This document shows, piece by piece, positions 48,975 to 58,560 of a stretch of DNA of 64,000 nucleotides. Origin of the DNA: an uncultured Clostridia bacterium (GTDB lineage Bacteria > Bacillota > Clostridia > UBA1381); NCBI GenBank assembly GCA_947585795.1, contig CANPXG010000002.1, positions 39,593-103,592 of the forward strand. Direction: 5' to 3'. Position 1 is the first letter of the stretch; each line of letters opens with the position of its first letter. The position numbers and the translations under genes were made by a program. The notes below the pieces were generated by a model, which worked only from the letters and a program-made list of their open reading frames with translations, made no database searches and was not told the DNA's origin.

Positions 48975-50321
48975 TTAATTTTCCTCTTTTTTGTCTTTTG
49001 GGAACGTGACGTACATGGTCGTGCCCTCGCCGACCTTGCTTTTCACTCTTATTTCCGCGTTGTGGCAGGCGCAGACGTGTTTGACTATGGAAAGTCCAAG
49101 ACCGGTGCCGCCGACCTTTTTCGAGTGGCTTTTATCCACTCTGTAAAAGCGCTCGAAGATCCTTTCGGTTTCGTCCTCGGGTATGCCGATACCGGTATCC
49201 TTTACGGAAAATTCCACGCCGTTTCCGGTTTCGCCGACGAACACGGTTATTTTGCCGCCATCCTTGTTGTATTTCACGGCGTTGTCGAGTAGATTATAGA
49301 CAAGCTCGCCGATAAGCGTCGGATTGCCCTTTATGAGCGCGGGAGCCTTGCTGTAAAATATCTGTATACCGCGCTCCCTCGCCGCCTTCTCTATCACGCG
49401 TATCGCATCCTCGGTTATACGCGACAGATCCACCGTTTCCGCGTCCTCTATGCCGCCGATCTCGTCCAAGCTCGAAAGATTTATTATGTCGTCTATAAGC
49501 GTCAGGAGCCTGTCGGACTCCTTTTCTATCTTTTTGCTGAACTCGCTTATATCCTCGCTCTTAGCCATGCCGTTATTTATCATTTGCGCGTAGCCGGAAA
49601 TCGCAGTGAGAGGCGTTTTAAGCTCGTGCGACACGTTCGCGGTAAATTCGCGGCGTATCTTCTCCGTCCTCGCTCTTTCCTCGTTCTCGTTCGCTATACG
49701 CTCCAAAAACGGCTTCAGCTCGTCGTATATCTTGGTTTCTCGTATATTGTTTATATCAATACTGTTTATGGGTTCCATTATGTTGCGCGTAAGACGTTTC
49801 GATATATAGAACGCCGCCGCGATCACCGCGAGAAGTATCGCCGCGACTATGGGCACAATACCCATCGTCATACCGCGCACGACGTTTGTCGGCTGCGCCA
49901 GACGCAGGACGTTTCCGTCACTCATTTTCACGGCGTAATAATATATCCGTCCGCCCGTCGTGCTCGATTTTCTGCTTCCCTCGCCGAAGCCTTTTTCAAA
50001 CGCTTCGACTATCTCAGGTCTTTCCATATGGTTATCCATGCTTGGCGCGTCCCCGGTATTGTCATAGAGCACGCTGCCGCCGCCGTCGACGAGCGTCACG
50101 CGCAGATCCGCCGCGCCGTCGTACGCGTTATGGAGTATACCGAGAACGCTGTCCTCGCTGTATTTCTCGAGGCATGAAGCCATCAAATCCGCGCGGGAGC
50201 GTATGTCCTCGTGCTCCTTTAGCGAAAACTGAGCGTAATACGCCACAAAGACAAGCAGCGTAGTTACAAGAACTGCGGATATGGTGAATATCCGCAGTGT
50301 ATTATTTATAACCTTTCTCAT
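48975..50321 (-). CDS. phoR: Sensor histidine kinase (PhoR-like)
   Basis: EFTANVSHELKTPLTAISGYAQMI, NLLDNAVKYNKDGG, VKDTGIGIPEDETERIFERFYRVDKSHSKKVGGTGLGLSIVKHV; follows PhoP-like regulator. Confidence 0.88.
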   Translation of the reverse strand: MRKVINNTLRIFTISAVLVTTLLVFVAYYAQFSLKEHEDIRSRADLMASCLEKYSEDSVLGILHNAYDGAADLRVTLVDGGGSVLYDNTGDAPSMDNHMERPEIVEAFEKGFGEGSRKSSTTGGRIYYYAVKMSDGNVLRLAQPTNVVRGMTMGIVPIVAAILLAVIAAAFYISKRLTRNIMEPINSIDINNIRETKIYDELKPFLERIANENEERARTEKIRREFTANVSHELKTPLTAISGYAQMINNGMAKSEDISEFSKKIEKESDRLLTLIDDIINLSSLDEIGGIEDAETVDLSRITEDAIRVIEKAARERGIQIFYSKAPALIKGNPTLIGELVYNLLDNAVKYNKDGGKITVFVGETGNGVEFSVKDTGIGIPEDETERIFERFYRVDKSHSKKVGGTGLGLSIVKHVCACHNAEIRVKSKVGEGTTMYVTFPKDKKEEN

Positions 50322-50983
50322 ATTTTATATCCCACATTCCTTATGGTTTCTATACATTTACCCTTAGCGCCGAGCTTATGGCGCAGGCTGCCTATATGAA
50401 CATCGAGCGTTCTGCTTTCGCCCTCAAAGTGGTAGCCCCATATTTTTTCGAGCAGTACCTCTCTCGGCACGACAGTGCCCTTATGCGTCATAAGGTACTT
50501 TAAAAGCTCAAACTCCTTGTACGTTACCGTCACGTCCTCGCCGTCCGCGCTTACGCTGCGGCTGCTGTTGTCGAGAACGATGCCCTTGTAGTCTATAACG
50601 TCGGGACTTTGCCCCGCGCTGCGGCGGAGCACCGCCTTTATTCTCGAGATAAGCTCCATAACTCCGAAGGGCTTCGTGACATAATCGTCCGCGCCGTTTT
50701 CAAAGCCCTTTACCTTATCGCTTTCCGTGCCCTTCGCCGTGAGCATTATCACAGGCAGATTCTTTGTGCGCGCGTTTTTTCTTATATCGCGCAAAATGTC
50801 TATACCGTCCTTGTCGGGGAGCATTATATCGAGCAGCACCATTGACGGCAGCGACGTTTTCAGCCGTTTTTCAAACGACGACGCGCTTTCAAAGCTCTCC
50901 GCGTCAAATCCCGCCGACTTTACGGCGTAGGTTATAAGCTCTCTTATGCTTTCATCATCTTCAACACAGTATATTTTGTTCAT
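50318..50983 (-). CDS. phoP: OmpR/PhoB family response regulator (PhoP-like)
   Basis: IYCVEDDESIRELITYAV, VLLDIMLPDKDGIDILRDIR, TLDVHIGSLRHKLG. Confidence 0.9.
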   Translation of the reverse strand: MNKIYCVEDDESIRELITYAVKSAGFDAESFESASSFEKRLKTSLPSMVLLDIMLPDKDGIDILRDIRKNARTKNLPVIMLTAKGTESDKVKGFENGADDYVTKPFGVMELISRIKAVLRRSAGQSPDVIDYKGIVLDNSSRSVSADGEDVTVTYKEFELLKYLMTHKGTVVPREVLLEKIWGYHFEGESRTLDVHIGSLRHKLGAKGKCIETIRNVGYKI

Positions 50984-51006
50984 ACATATCATCTCCCCGC
51001 AAAGCG

Positions 51007-52788
51007 TTAAGCTTCAGCCTGCGCTCCGCCCGACGTTGAAAACGGCAGCGCGTACTTCTTGCTGAACGAAACGTACATTTCCTTGTACTCGTCCCTGTCG
51101 CGCCTCATACTCATTATGTTATGAACGTCGTAATTCTCATCGTGCAGCTCGATAATAGCCGCCGCGACGTTTGCGCAGTGGTCTGATATTTTCTCAAGCG
51201 ATGTGATGTAGTCGGTGAACACAAAGCCCTGGTTGACACTGCACCTGCCCTCCTGCATACGGCGTATATGACGGTTTTTGAGGTCGTTGCGCAGACGGTC
51301 TATTACGTCCTCAAGCGGCTCGACCTTGTTGGCAAGCTTTACGTCGTCATCGGAGAACGCGTTTATGGTGAGGTCGATTATCTCGCCGACGGCGCTGACC
51401 ATAATGGTTATCTCCTGCCTTGCCTTCTCGGAGAAATGAACGTCCTTATCGCGCTTTTCACGCGCGGTAAACACGAGGTCGGAGGTGTAGTCCGTCATTT
51501 TCTCAAAGTCCGATATGGAGTGGAGAAGTATCGACACCTTTTGCGCGTCCGTTTTACTGAGGTCTTGCGCGGACAGCCTTACAAGATACGCGCCGAGCGC
51601 GTCCTCGTACTCGTCCGCCATGTTTTCGTTTTCTATAACGAGCTTATCGTTCTTTTCGGAATACTTAGCCACACAGTCCTGCGCCAAAGTGAAGCTGTCC
51701 TTCACTATATACGCCATATTCGTCGCGAGCGCCATACATTGCTCCACCGCGAACGACGGTGTTTGCAGAAATCTTTCGTCGAGCACCGCAAACGCGCTCT
51801 TTTCAGCGCCCTCTTTTATCGTGAGGCGTACCAGCTTCTCGATAAGACCTGTAAACGGAAGCAGGACGATCGTCGAAACGACGTTAAAGAGAGTGTGTAT
51901 AACGGCTATATCGAGCGTGTTTATGGGCGAGTCCATAAACGCGAAGCCGATAAGGGCGTTGAGCGAGTAGAACACGATGAGGAACAGTATCGCGCTTATG
52001 ATCTTTATGTATAAATTCGCCACGGCGGCGCGTTTCGCGTTTTTATTCGTGCCTATGCAAGACACGAGCGCCGTGATACTCGCGCCGATATTTTGACCGA
52101 GCAAAATAGGTATCGCCGTGCCGAACGTGATCTGTCCCGTCGCACTCAGCGCCTGCAGCACGCCGACCGACGCGGACGACGACTGTATTATCGCCGTAAG
52201 CAGCGCGCCGACAGCCATACCGAGTATCGGGTTCGAGAACATAAGCAAAAGGCTTGTGAACATGGGGGAGTCGCCAAGTCCCGCGACGGAGGACGACATA
52301 GTCGTCATACCGAACATGAGAACGGAAAAGCCCACGAGTATATTACCGATATTCTTATGCTTGTCGCTCTTCGCCGCCATAAGCAGCACGATACCGGCGA
52401 GCGCGAGTATGGGAGTAAAGTTTTCGGGCTTGACGATATTCGCGATAAGGCTGTCGCCGTGCACGCCTGACAAGCTGAGTATCCACGCCGTCACCGTCGT
52501 ACCGATATTCGCACCCATCATGACGCTCAGCGACTGCGTGAGCTTCATAATACCGGAGTTTACGAAACCGACCACCATAACCGTCGTCGCGCCCGACGAC
52601 TGTATCACGGCGGTCACGACCGCGCCCAAAAGCACGCCCATGATCTTGTTTGACGTAAGCTTCTCAAGTATCACCTCGAGTTTGCCGCCGCCAAGCTTTT
52701 TCAGCGCGTCGCCCATTACGTTCATTCCGTAAAGGAACATCGCAAGACCGCCGCACATTTGGAATATCTGAAATATGTTCATAAGCAC
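51007..52788 (-). CDS. Na/Pi cotransporter family protein with C-terminal PhoU domain
   Basis: GLAMFLYGMNVMGDALKKLGGGKLEVILEKLT, GAVVTAVIQSSGATTVMVVGFVNSG, ALLTAIIQSSSASVGVLQAL. Confidence 0.93.
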   Translation of the reverse strand: MLMNIFQIFQMCGGLAMFLYGMNVMGDALKKLGGGKLEVILEKLTSNKIMGVLLGAVVTAVIQSSGATTVMVVGFVNSGIMKLTQSLSVMMGANIGTTVTAWILSLSGVHGDSLIANIVKPENFTPILALAGIVLLMAAKSDKHKNIGNILVGFSVLMFGMTTMSSSVAGLGDSPMFTSLLLMFSNPILGMAVGALLTAIIQSSSASVGVLQALSATGQITFGTAIPILLGQNIGASITALVSCIGTNKNAKRAAVANLYIKIISAILFLIVFYSLNALIGFAFMDSPINTLDIAVIHTLFNVVSTIVLLPFTGLIEKLVRLTIKEGAEKSAFAVLDERFLQTPSFAVEQCMALATNMAYIVKDSFTLAQDCVAKYSEKNDKLVIENENMADEYEDALGAYLVRLSAQDLSKTDAQKVSILLHSISDFEKMTDYTSDLVFTAREKRDKDVHFSEKARQEITIMVSAVGEIIDLTINAFSDDDVKLANKVEPLEDVIDRLRNDLKNRHIRRMQEGRCSVNQGFVFTDYITSLEKISDHCANVAAAIIELHDENYDVHNIMSMRRDRDEYKEMYVSFSKKYALPFSTSGGAQAEA

Positions 52789-52807
52789 ACCTCTTTTGTA
52801 GCTCTAA

Positions 52808-52879
52808 TGTAAAACCTATGTTAAAATTATACAATATCAATGTAAAATCGAATTTAAGCCTATCTTAAATTTATGTAAA
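52808..52879 (-). promoter_or_regulatory. Pho box array and promoter upstream of the Na/Pi transporter-phoP-phoR operon
   Basis: TGTWAA (minus TTWACA) at 52808, 52819, 52841, 52874 and near-match TCTTAA at 52863, all in exact 11-bp phase; minus-strand TATAAT at 52827-52832. Confidence 0.75.
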
Positions 52880-53025
52880 ATCTTTCGGGAAGCTCCACCC
52901 GTCGATACGTTTCGCGTGCTCCCGATATTTATTTTAACATATTTCGCGCGTTTTGCAAACATTAAATTGACATATTTTCGTTTGTAATATATAATTAGTG
53001 AATAAATAAGGGAAAAAGAAAGGAA

Positions 53026-53961
53026 ATGAATGATATGAAAACCGCGAACGCGCCATTGTTTACCGATCCGATACATAACGGTGCCGCCGATCCCGTGGTC
53101 GTGTACAACGAGGAAACGGGTACGCACTATATGTTTTACACCGCACGCCGCGCCGACGCCGACGAGGAGGGCGTTATGTGGGTGCACGGCTCCGATATAG
53201 GCATAGCCGAAAGCCGCGATAACGGAAACTCGTGGGAGTACGTCGGGATATGTAAGGGGCTTGAGTACGGTGAGGGTAAAAATACTTATTGGGCACCCGA
53301 AATCATACGTCACGGCGGTATATATCATATGTATGTGAGCTACGTGCCCGGTATTCCCGCCGACTGGAACGCGCCGAGATATATTTTGTATTATACGTCA
53401 AAGGACCTTATAAATTGGGAGTTTAAGAAAAAGCTTGAGCTTAACTCGGACAGAGTTATAGATGCGTGTATTTTCCGTATGAGTGACGGAGTGTTCCGTA
53501 TGTGGTACAAGGATGAGCAGCGCGGTTCGCATACGTATTACGCGGACAGTGCGGACTTGGTGAATTGGGAAGTGAAAGGGTGCGCGGCGGACGATGTGCC
53601 GCATGAGGGCGCGAATGTGTTTGAGTTTGGCGGTAGGTATTGGCTTATAACGGATTGCTGGAACGGTCTTGACGTGTATTTTTCGTCGGATCTTACGAGG
53701 TGGACGAAGCAGAAGGAGCGTATACTTGAAAAGGGCGGTACGCGTAAGGATGACGGTGTTATGGCGAATCACGCCGATGTGTACGTAAGCGGCGGTAAGG
53801 CGTATATTTTTTATTTTACGCATCCCGAGAGGAAGGGTAATATGCTCGATGATACAAAGGCGGCGGAGCGTCGCTCGTCGATACAGGCGGCTGTGCTTGA
53901 GGTGAGGGACGGCGTGCTTGTGTGTGACAGGGACAAGGAGATAACGATAGAGTTGAGGTGA
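53026..53961 (+). CDS. GH43-superfamily five-bladed beta-propeller glycosidase-like protein
   Basis: HNGAADPVVVYNEETGTHYMFYTARRA, NTYWAPEIIRHGGIYHMYVSYVPG, YILYYTSKDLINWEF, RVIDACIFRMSDGVFRMWYKDE. Confidence 0.8.
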   Translation: MNDMKTANAPLFTDPIHNGAADPVVVYNEETGTHYMFYTARRADADEEGVMWVHGSDIGIAESRDNGNSWEYVGICKGLEYGEGKNTYWAPEIIRHGGIYHMYVSYVPGIPADWNAPRYILYYTSKDLINWEFKKKLELNSDRVIDACIFRMSDGVFRMWYKDEQRGSHTYYADSADLVNWEVKGCAADDVPHEGANVFEFGGRYWLITDCWNGLDVYFSSDLTRWTKQKERILEKGGTRKDDGVMANHADVYVSGGKAYIFYFTHPERKGNMLDDTKAAERRSSIQAAVLEVRDGVLVCDRDKEITIELR

Positions 53962-53988
53962 AAAAAGGGACGGTAATCGTCCTTTTTT
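53962..53988. terminator. Bidirectional terminator
   Basis: AAAAAAGGGACG-gtaat-CGTCCTTTTTTT between convergent genes. Confidence 0.75.
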
Positions 53989-55934
53989 TAGAATATGTTT
54001 ATAATGTCCGCGCCCTTTTTTACGAAGGCGATAAATTCGTTGATTTTTGCGCCGAGCGTGTAGGTTTTGCCGCCGCGGTAGGTTTCTTTTGTTCTTGTGA
54101 AGATCCAGTCGCCGTCGGGGAGGTAAACGGTTTTTTCGGTTTGGGCGCGGTGTACGATCGGGGCGAAGAGAATGTCGTCGCCGAACATGTACTGTTCGCC
54201 GGCAGTGTAACATTCCTCGTCGTCGGGGTAGTCGAAGAACATCGGGCGCATGACGGGCGCGCCGGTTTTTGAGGCAATCTCCATGTGTTTTTCCACGTAG
54301 GGGCGAAGATTTTCGCGTAGGAGCGTTAGGTCTTTTAAGATTTTAAACACGTCGCCGCCGAAGCTCCAAAGCTCGTTGCCGCCGCCGGTAGGCTCGATTA
54401 TGCCGCGAGTCCGATCCTGACCGGCGCGGTTGCCGTGCAGTCTTGTCACGGGGCAGAACACGCCGTATTGGAACCAGCGCACGATAAGCTCGCGAAAGTA
54501 TTCGCTTGACGCGTCGCCGCCGTAAAAACCGCCTATGTCGGTCGTCCACCACGGTATGGCGCACATCGCCATGTTAAGTCCCGATTTTACCTGCGCCGCA
54601 AGGCTTTCAAACGTGGAGGGAATGTCGCCCGACCATACGAGCGTGCCGAATTTTTGCGCGCCCGTGTAAGCGCAGCGCGCGAGCGTCACGATATCATCTC
54701 TGCCCATTTCCTTAAAGCCGTCATAAGCGAGCTTTGAATAGTAGTACGGGTAGAGGAGAGCGACCTCGTCGCCTCTGCCGGCTGACATGACGAGGTTATC
54801 AAAATGCTCGGGGTGGATCTCCGGCTCCGCCTCGTCGAACCAGAGCGCGTCAACGCCGTTGTCTATGTAATTTTCCTTGAGCTTTTTCCATACGAATTTG
54901 CGCGTTTCGGGATTTGTCGCGTCGATAAGCGCTTGCGGTCCGTAGAAATCAAAGAGCTTATTCGTTCCGCTTGCCGTTCGTATAAGCATGTTGTTATCAA
55001 GCATTTTTCGGTAATTTTCACTGTTTTCGTTTATGGTAGGCCACATGGAAACGACGAGCTTTATACCCATTTCGTGCAGCTCGTCCGCCATTTTTTTGGG
55101 AGATTGCCAGTACTTCGGATCAAATTTGTAATCGCCCTGCTCGGTCCAGTGGAAGTAGTCTATCACGATAACGGATAGCGGTATGCCGAGCTCCTTACAG
55201 CGTTTCGCGACGCTTATGACCTCGTCCTGCGTTTCGTATCTCAGGCGGCTTTGCCAAAATCCCGTCGCCCAGTGCGGCATTTTCGGCGCGTGCCCGGTGA
55301 GGTCAGCAAGTGAGGAGGATACCTCGCGCGGAGTGCCGCCTATCACGACGTAATCTATCTGCCGTGCACAGTCGCTCGTCCATCTCGTGCGGTTATGCGC
55401 AAGCTCGCAGCGTCCCGTTGAGGGCATGTTCCATAAAAAGCCGTAACCGAGTGAGGAGTACACGAACGGGATCGTACATTTCGCGTTCACGTGTCTTAAA
55501 TCGACGGTGCATCCCTTTAGGTCAAAGCAGCCGTTCGCCTCGTGACCGAGCCCGTAAAAATGCTCGCCCTCGTTTGGCTCGAATGTGACGCGCGCCTTCC
55601 AAAGACCGCTTGACACGCTGCGGTAATTTCTTATCTGCGCGCCGAATGTCAGTTCGGGCTTTTCTTCAAGTATCTTTTTGCCGTTTCTGTAAAAAACGAC
55701 CTTGCCGCTATTGTAAATTTTAACGCTCATTTCACCCGTTTCAAGGACGGCGTAGTCGTCCTCCGCGCGCGCCGCCGCCTCGGTCTTTTGCGGCATGAGC
55801 GTCCAATTTTGCTCGTCTATGCGGCAATTGGGTGACGCTTGAAAGCGTATACAGTTTTTGCCGCAAGCGGATATTTTGACCGTTTCGCCTTGGCGTGTGA
55901 AATAAATTTGGTTGTCCTCAATAATAAAGCTCAT
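53988..55934 (-). CDS. Glycoside hydrolase family 31 (alpha-xylosidase/alpha-glucosidase type)
   Basis: HFYGLGHEANG, VIVIDYFHWTEQGDYKFDPKYWQSPKKMADELHEMGIKLVVSMWP, VDALWFDEAEPEIHP, MAMCAIPWWTTDIGGFYGG. Confidence 0.93.
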   Translation of the reverse strand: MSFIIEDNQIYFTRQGETVKISACGKNCIRFQASPNCRIDEQNWTLMPQKTEAAARAEDDYAVLETGEMSVKIYNSGKVVFYRNGKKILEEKPELTFGAQIRNYRSVSSGLWKARVTFEPNEGEHFYGLGHEANGCFDLKGCTVDLRHVNAKCTIPFVYSSLGYGFLWNMPSTGRCELAHNRTRWTSDCARQIDYVVIGGTPREVSSSLADLTGHAPKMPHWATGFWQSRLRYETQDEVISVAKRCKELGIPLSVIVIDYFHWTEQGDYKFDPKYWQSPKKMADELHEMGIKLVVSMWPTINENSENYRKMLDNNMLIRTASGTNKLFDFYGPQALIDATNPETRKFVWKKLKENYIDNGVDALWFDEAEPEIHPEHFDNLVMSAGRGDEVALLYPYYYSKLAYDGFKEMGRDDIVTLARCAYTGAQKFGTLVWSGDIPSTFESLAAQVKSGLNMAMCAIPWWTTDIGGFYGGDASSEYFRELIVRWFQYGVFCPVTRLHGNRAGQDRTRGIIEPTGGGNELWSFGGDVFKILKDLTLLRENLRPYVEKHMEIASKTGAPVMRPMFFDYPDDEECYTAGEQYMFGDDILFAPIVHRAQTEKTVYLPDGDWIFTRTKETYRGGKTYTLGAKINEFIAFVKKGADIINIF

Positions 55935-55948
55935 AAAAAATTTCTCCT

Positions 55949-56803
55949 TTATTTTTGCGTTTTCGCATACACGTTTTCGCCGTCGCTCGTTATGACGACA
56001 TCTCCGTTTAAGTCCGTGCGGTATATTTCGCTGCCGACATCCGAAAGACGGCTTAACACGTTTTCGCTCGGGTGACCGTAGGTGTTGTCCTTACCGACGC
56101 TGATAACGCTTATCTGCGGCATGACCTCTCTTAAAAACGGATAAGAGCTTGACGTGTAAGAACCGTGGTGACCGACTTTAAGCACCGTTGACCTTAAATC
56201 CGCGCCGCTTTGGAGGATAGATTCCTCCTCTTCTCTCTCCGCGTCGCCCGTGAAAAGGAACGACGTTTTACCGTAAGTCACCTTGAGCACGATTGACGTG
56301 TTATTGACGTTGTCGGTATCCTCGCTCAAAGGTCCCAGCACGTCTACGCGTCCGTTTCCCATAAAAAACGTTTCGCCCGCCGAAGGACAGCGCGGCTCGA
56401 TACCCTGCGCCTGAGCTTTTCTTTTGAAATTTTTGTACGCCTTGCTGTCCGCCTCCGTCAGAGGAGCTAAAATACAGTCCGCGTCCGCGACAGAAAGCGC
56501 GCCCGACAAGCCTCCGACGTGGTCCTCGTGCGCGTGAGTGCACACCACGTAATCAAGGCGCGACACGCCGAGCTTTTTAAGGTACGCGGCTATTTTTCTG
56601 CTGTCGTCTGAGTTGCCGCCGTCTATGAGCATCGTTTCACCGTCGCACTCGACCAAAGCGGCGTCCGCCTGACCGACATCTATATAATGCACGGCGAACT
56701 GAGGATCTTCCGGTATTTCCGGCTCGTATACGTCAGGTATGTAACAGCCCGACATGACGAGGGAAAGCACAGCCGCCGTCAAAAAACTTAAAATCTTCTT
56801 CAC
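55949..56803 (-). CDS. Secreted ComEC/Rec2-type metallo-beta-lactamase-fold lipoprotein
   Basis: Lipobox SLVMSGC; VHYIDVGQADAALVECDGETMLIDGG, DYVVCTHAHEDHVGGLSG, FTGDAEREEEES, VLKVGHHGSYTSSSYPFL; GTG 56803 behind AAAGGAGG. Confidence 0.88.
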   Translation of the reverse strand: MKKILSFLTAAVLSLVMSGCYIPDVYEPEIPEDPQFAVHYIDVGQADAALVECDGETMLIDGGNSDDSRKIAAYLKKLGVSRLDYVVCTHAHEDHVGGLSGALSVADADCILAPLTEADSKAYKNFKRKAQAQGIEPRCPSAGETFFMGNGRVDVLGPLSEDTDNVNNTSIVLKVTYGKTSFLFTGDAEREEEESILQSGADLRSTVLKVGHHGSYTSSSYPFLREVMPQISVISVGKDNTYGHPSENVLSRLSDVGSEIYRTDLNGDVVITSDGENVYAKTQK

Positions 56804-56918
56804 TTGGGAAACTCCTCCTTTCATTCGATTATACATTACAAAAACGAAATCCGCAAGAGGTTTTGAGCATTATTTTCAGCCGCGTGAAGATCCGCGCCGC
56901 GCGCGTGATTTTTTTATG

Positions 56919-56947
56919 TTGACAAGGGAAGGGAATACTGGTATAAT
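56919..56947 (+). promoter_or_regulatory. Consensus sigma-A promoter upstream of trpE
   Basis: TTGACA-N17-TATAAT with TGG immediately before -10. Confidence 0.85.
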
Positions 56948-56973
56948 ACTCTTATTAGATTAGAGCAGACGAG

Positions 56974-57047
56974 ATGAGATCAGTTAAAAAAATGAAATTC
57001 TATGTCTTTTTCTAATGCGAAAAAGGCTTTATTTTTTGATTTTTTAA
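56974..57047 (+). promoter_or_regulatory. Candidate leader-peptide attenuator (MRSVKKMKFYVFF* plus intrinsic terminator)
   Basis: Mini-ORF 56974-57015; hairpin GTCTTTTTC-taatgc-GAAAAAGGC at 57004-57027 followed by TTTATTTTTTGATTTTTT. Confidence 0.55.
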
Positions 57048-57087
57048 ACAAAAATAAGGCGAATTTGGTAATGAAAGGCGGAAAAAT

Positions 57088-58560
57088 ATGTTTAATTTAA
57101 GCGTGAAAGAGGTGCAGGAGCTGTCAAAGGAGTACAACATGATACCCCTGACAACGGAGTGTTACGCCGATATGGACACGCCGATAAGCGTTTTTAAGCG
57201 TATGCAGACGGAAAAGGACTGCTTTTTACTTGAAAGTATCGGACAAAATCACGTCACCGCGCGCTATTCCTTTATAGGCAGGAAGCCGTTTCTGACGTTT
57301 AAAAGCCTCGGCAGCGACATAACCGTGACCGACAGCGAGGGCAAAACAAAAACGTACACGGGCAAACCGATGGAGGAGCTTGAGAAAACGGTGTCGGCGT
57401 ACAAAGCGCCCAAGCTCGACGATATACCGTCGTTTAACGGCGGCGCGGTCGGCTTTTTCGCGTACGATATCATACGTCAGTACGAGGAGCTTCCCAATAG
57501 CAACCCCGACGAGCTCGGTATACCCGATATGCAGTTTATGCTGACGGACGAGATAATCGCGTTCGATCACATACGTCAAAAAATAGTTATCATTGTCAAT
57601 ATACACGCCGACGGCGACATAGAAACGCAGTACAAAAAAGCCGCCGATAGACTGCTTGAAATACGGCGTGAAATGGAGGATTTGTCGCCGCTTGCGGAAA
57701 AGGAGGGGCGCGTACAGATTTCGACCTCAAAGCCTGTGTCGAACATGACGAAGGAACAGTTTTGCAAAAACGTCGAGAAGGCGAAGGAGTATATCAAAAA
57801 CGGCGACATATTCCAAGTCGTGCCGTCGCAGCGGTTCACGGTCGAAACGAACGTAAGCCCGTTTAACGTTTACCGCGCCCTGCGCCTTATAAATCCCTCG
57901 CCGTATATGTATTACCTAAACTTCGGCGGCTACAGCATAGTCGGCGCGTCGCCCGAAATGCTTGTGAGAGTCGAGGACGGCGTGGTCCACACAGGACCTA
58001 TCGCGGGAACGCGTCCGCGCGGTAAGACGATAGAGGAGGATATGGCGCTTGAAAAGGAGCTTCTTGCCGATGAGAAGGAGATCGCGGAGCACACCATGCT
58101 CGTTGACCTCGGACGAAACGATATAGGCAGAGTGAGCGAGTTCGGCTCCGTAAAGGTTGCGCGGTTCAAGTACGTCGAGCGTTTTTCGCACGTTATGCAC
58201 ATAATATCCGACGTTGAGGGTAAGCTTAGAAGCGACAAAACGTGCTTTGACGCGCTCGCGGCGACGCTTCCCGCGGGAACGCTTTCCGGCGCGCCGAAGA
58301 TCCGCGCTATGGAGATCATAGACGAGCTTGAAAACACCAAGCGCTCAACATACGGCGGAGCTATAGGATATATCAGCTTCAACGGCAGCTTCGACAGCTG
58401 TATTACGATACGCACAGGCGTTTTTAAGGACGGCAAAGCCTATATACAGGCGGGCGGCGGCGTTGTCTATGATTCCGTGCCGGAAAAAGAATACCAAGAG
58501 TCCGTGAACAAAGCGTCCGCGGTGCTCAGAGCCATAGAGGAAGCGGGGAATATAGTATGA
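57088..58560 (+). CDS. trpE: Anthranilate synthase component I
   Basis: CFLLESIGQNHVTARYSFIG, GDIFQVVPSQRF, NPSPYMYYLNFGGYSIVGASPEMLVRV, AGTRPRGKT, LSGAPKIRAMEIIDELE. Confidence 0.93.
   Translation: MFNLSVKEVQELSKEYNMIPLTTECYADMDTPISVFKRMQTEKDCFLLESIGQNHVTARYSFIGRKPFLTFKSLGSDITVTDSEGKTKTYTGKPMEELEKTVSAYKAPKLDDIPSFNGGAVGFFAYDIIRQYEELPNSNPDELGIPDMQFMLTDEIIAFDHIRQKIVIIVNIHADGDIETQYKKAADRLLEIRREMEDLSPLAEKEGRVQISTSKPVSNMTKEQFCKNVEKAKEYIKNGDIFQVVPSQRFTVETNVSPFNVYRALRLINPSPYMYYLNFGGYSIVGASPEMLVRVEDGVVHTGPIAGTRPRGKTIEEDMALEKELLADEKEIAEHTMLVDLGRNDIGRVSEFGSVKVARFKYVERFSHVMHIISDVEGKLRSDKTCFDALAATLPAGTLSGAPKIRAMEIIDELENTKRSTYGGAIGYISFNGSFDSCITIRTGVFKDGKAYIQAGGGVVYDSVPEKEYQESVNKASAVLRAIEEAGNIV

Noticed and set aside
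48468-49292. Phe-rich ORFs over the 43-bp array
   Set aside because: Low-complexity artefacts extending antisense into the histidine kinase gene
56948-57087. T-box riboswitch upstream of trpE
   Set aside because: No AGGGUGGNACCGCG-like T-box sequence; leader too short
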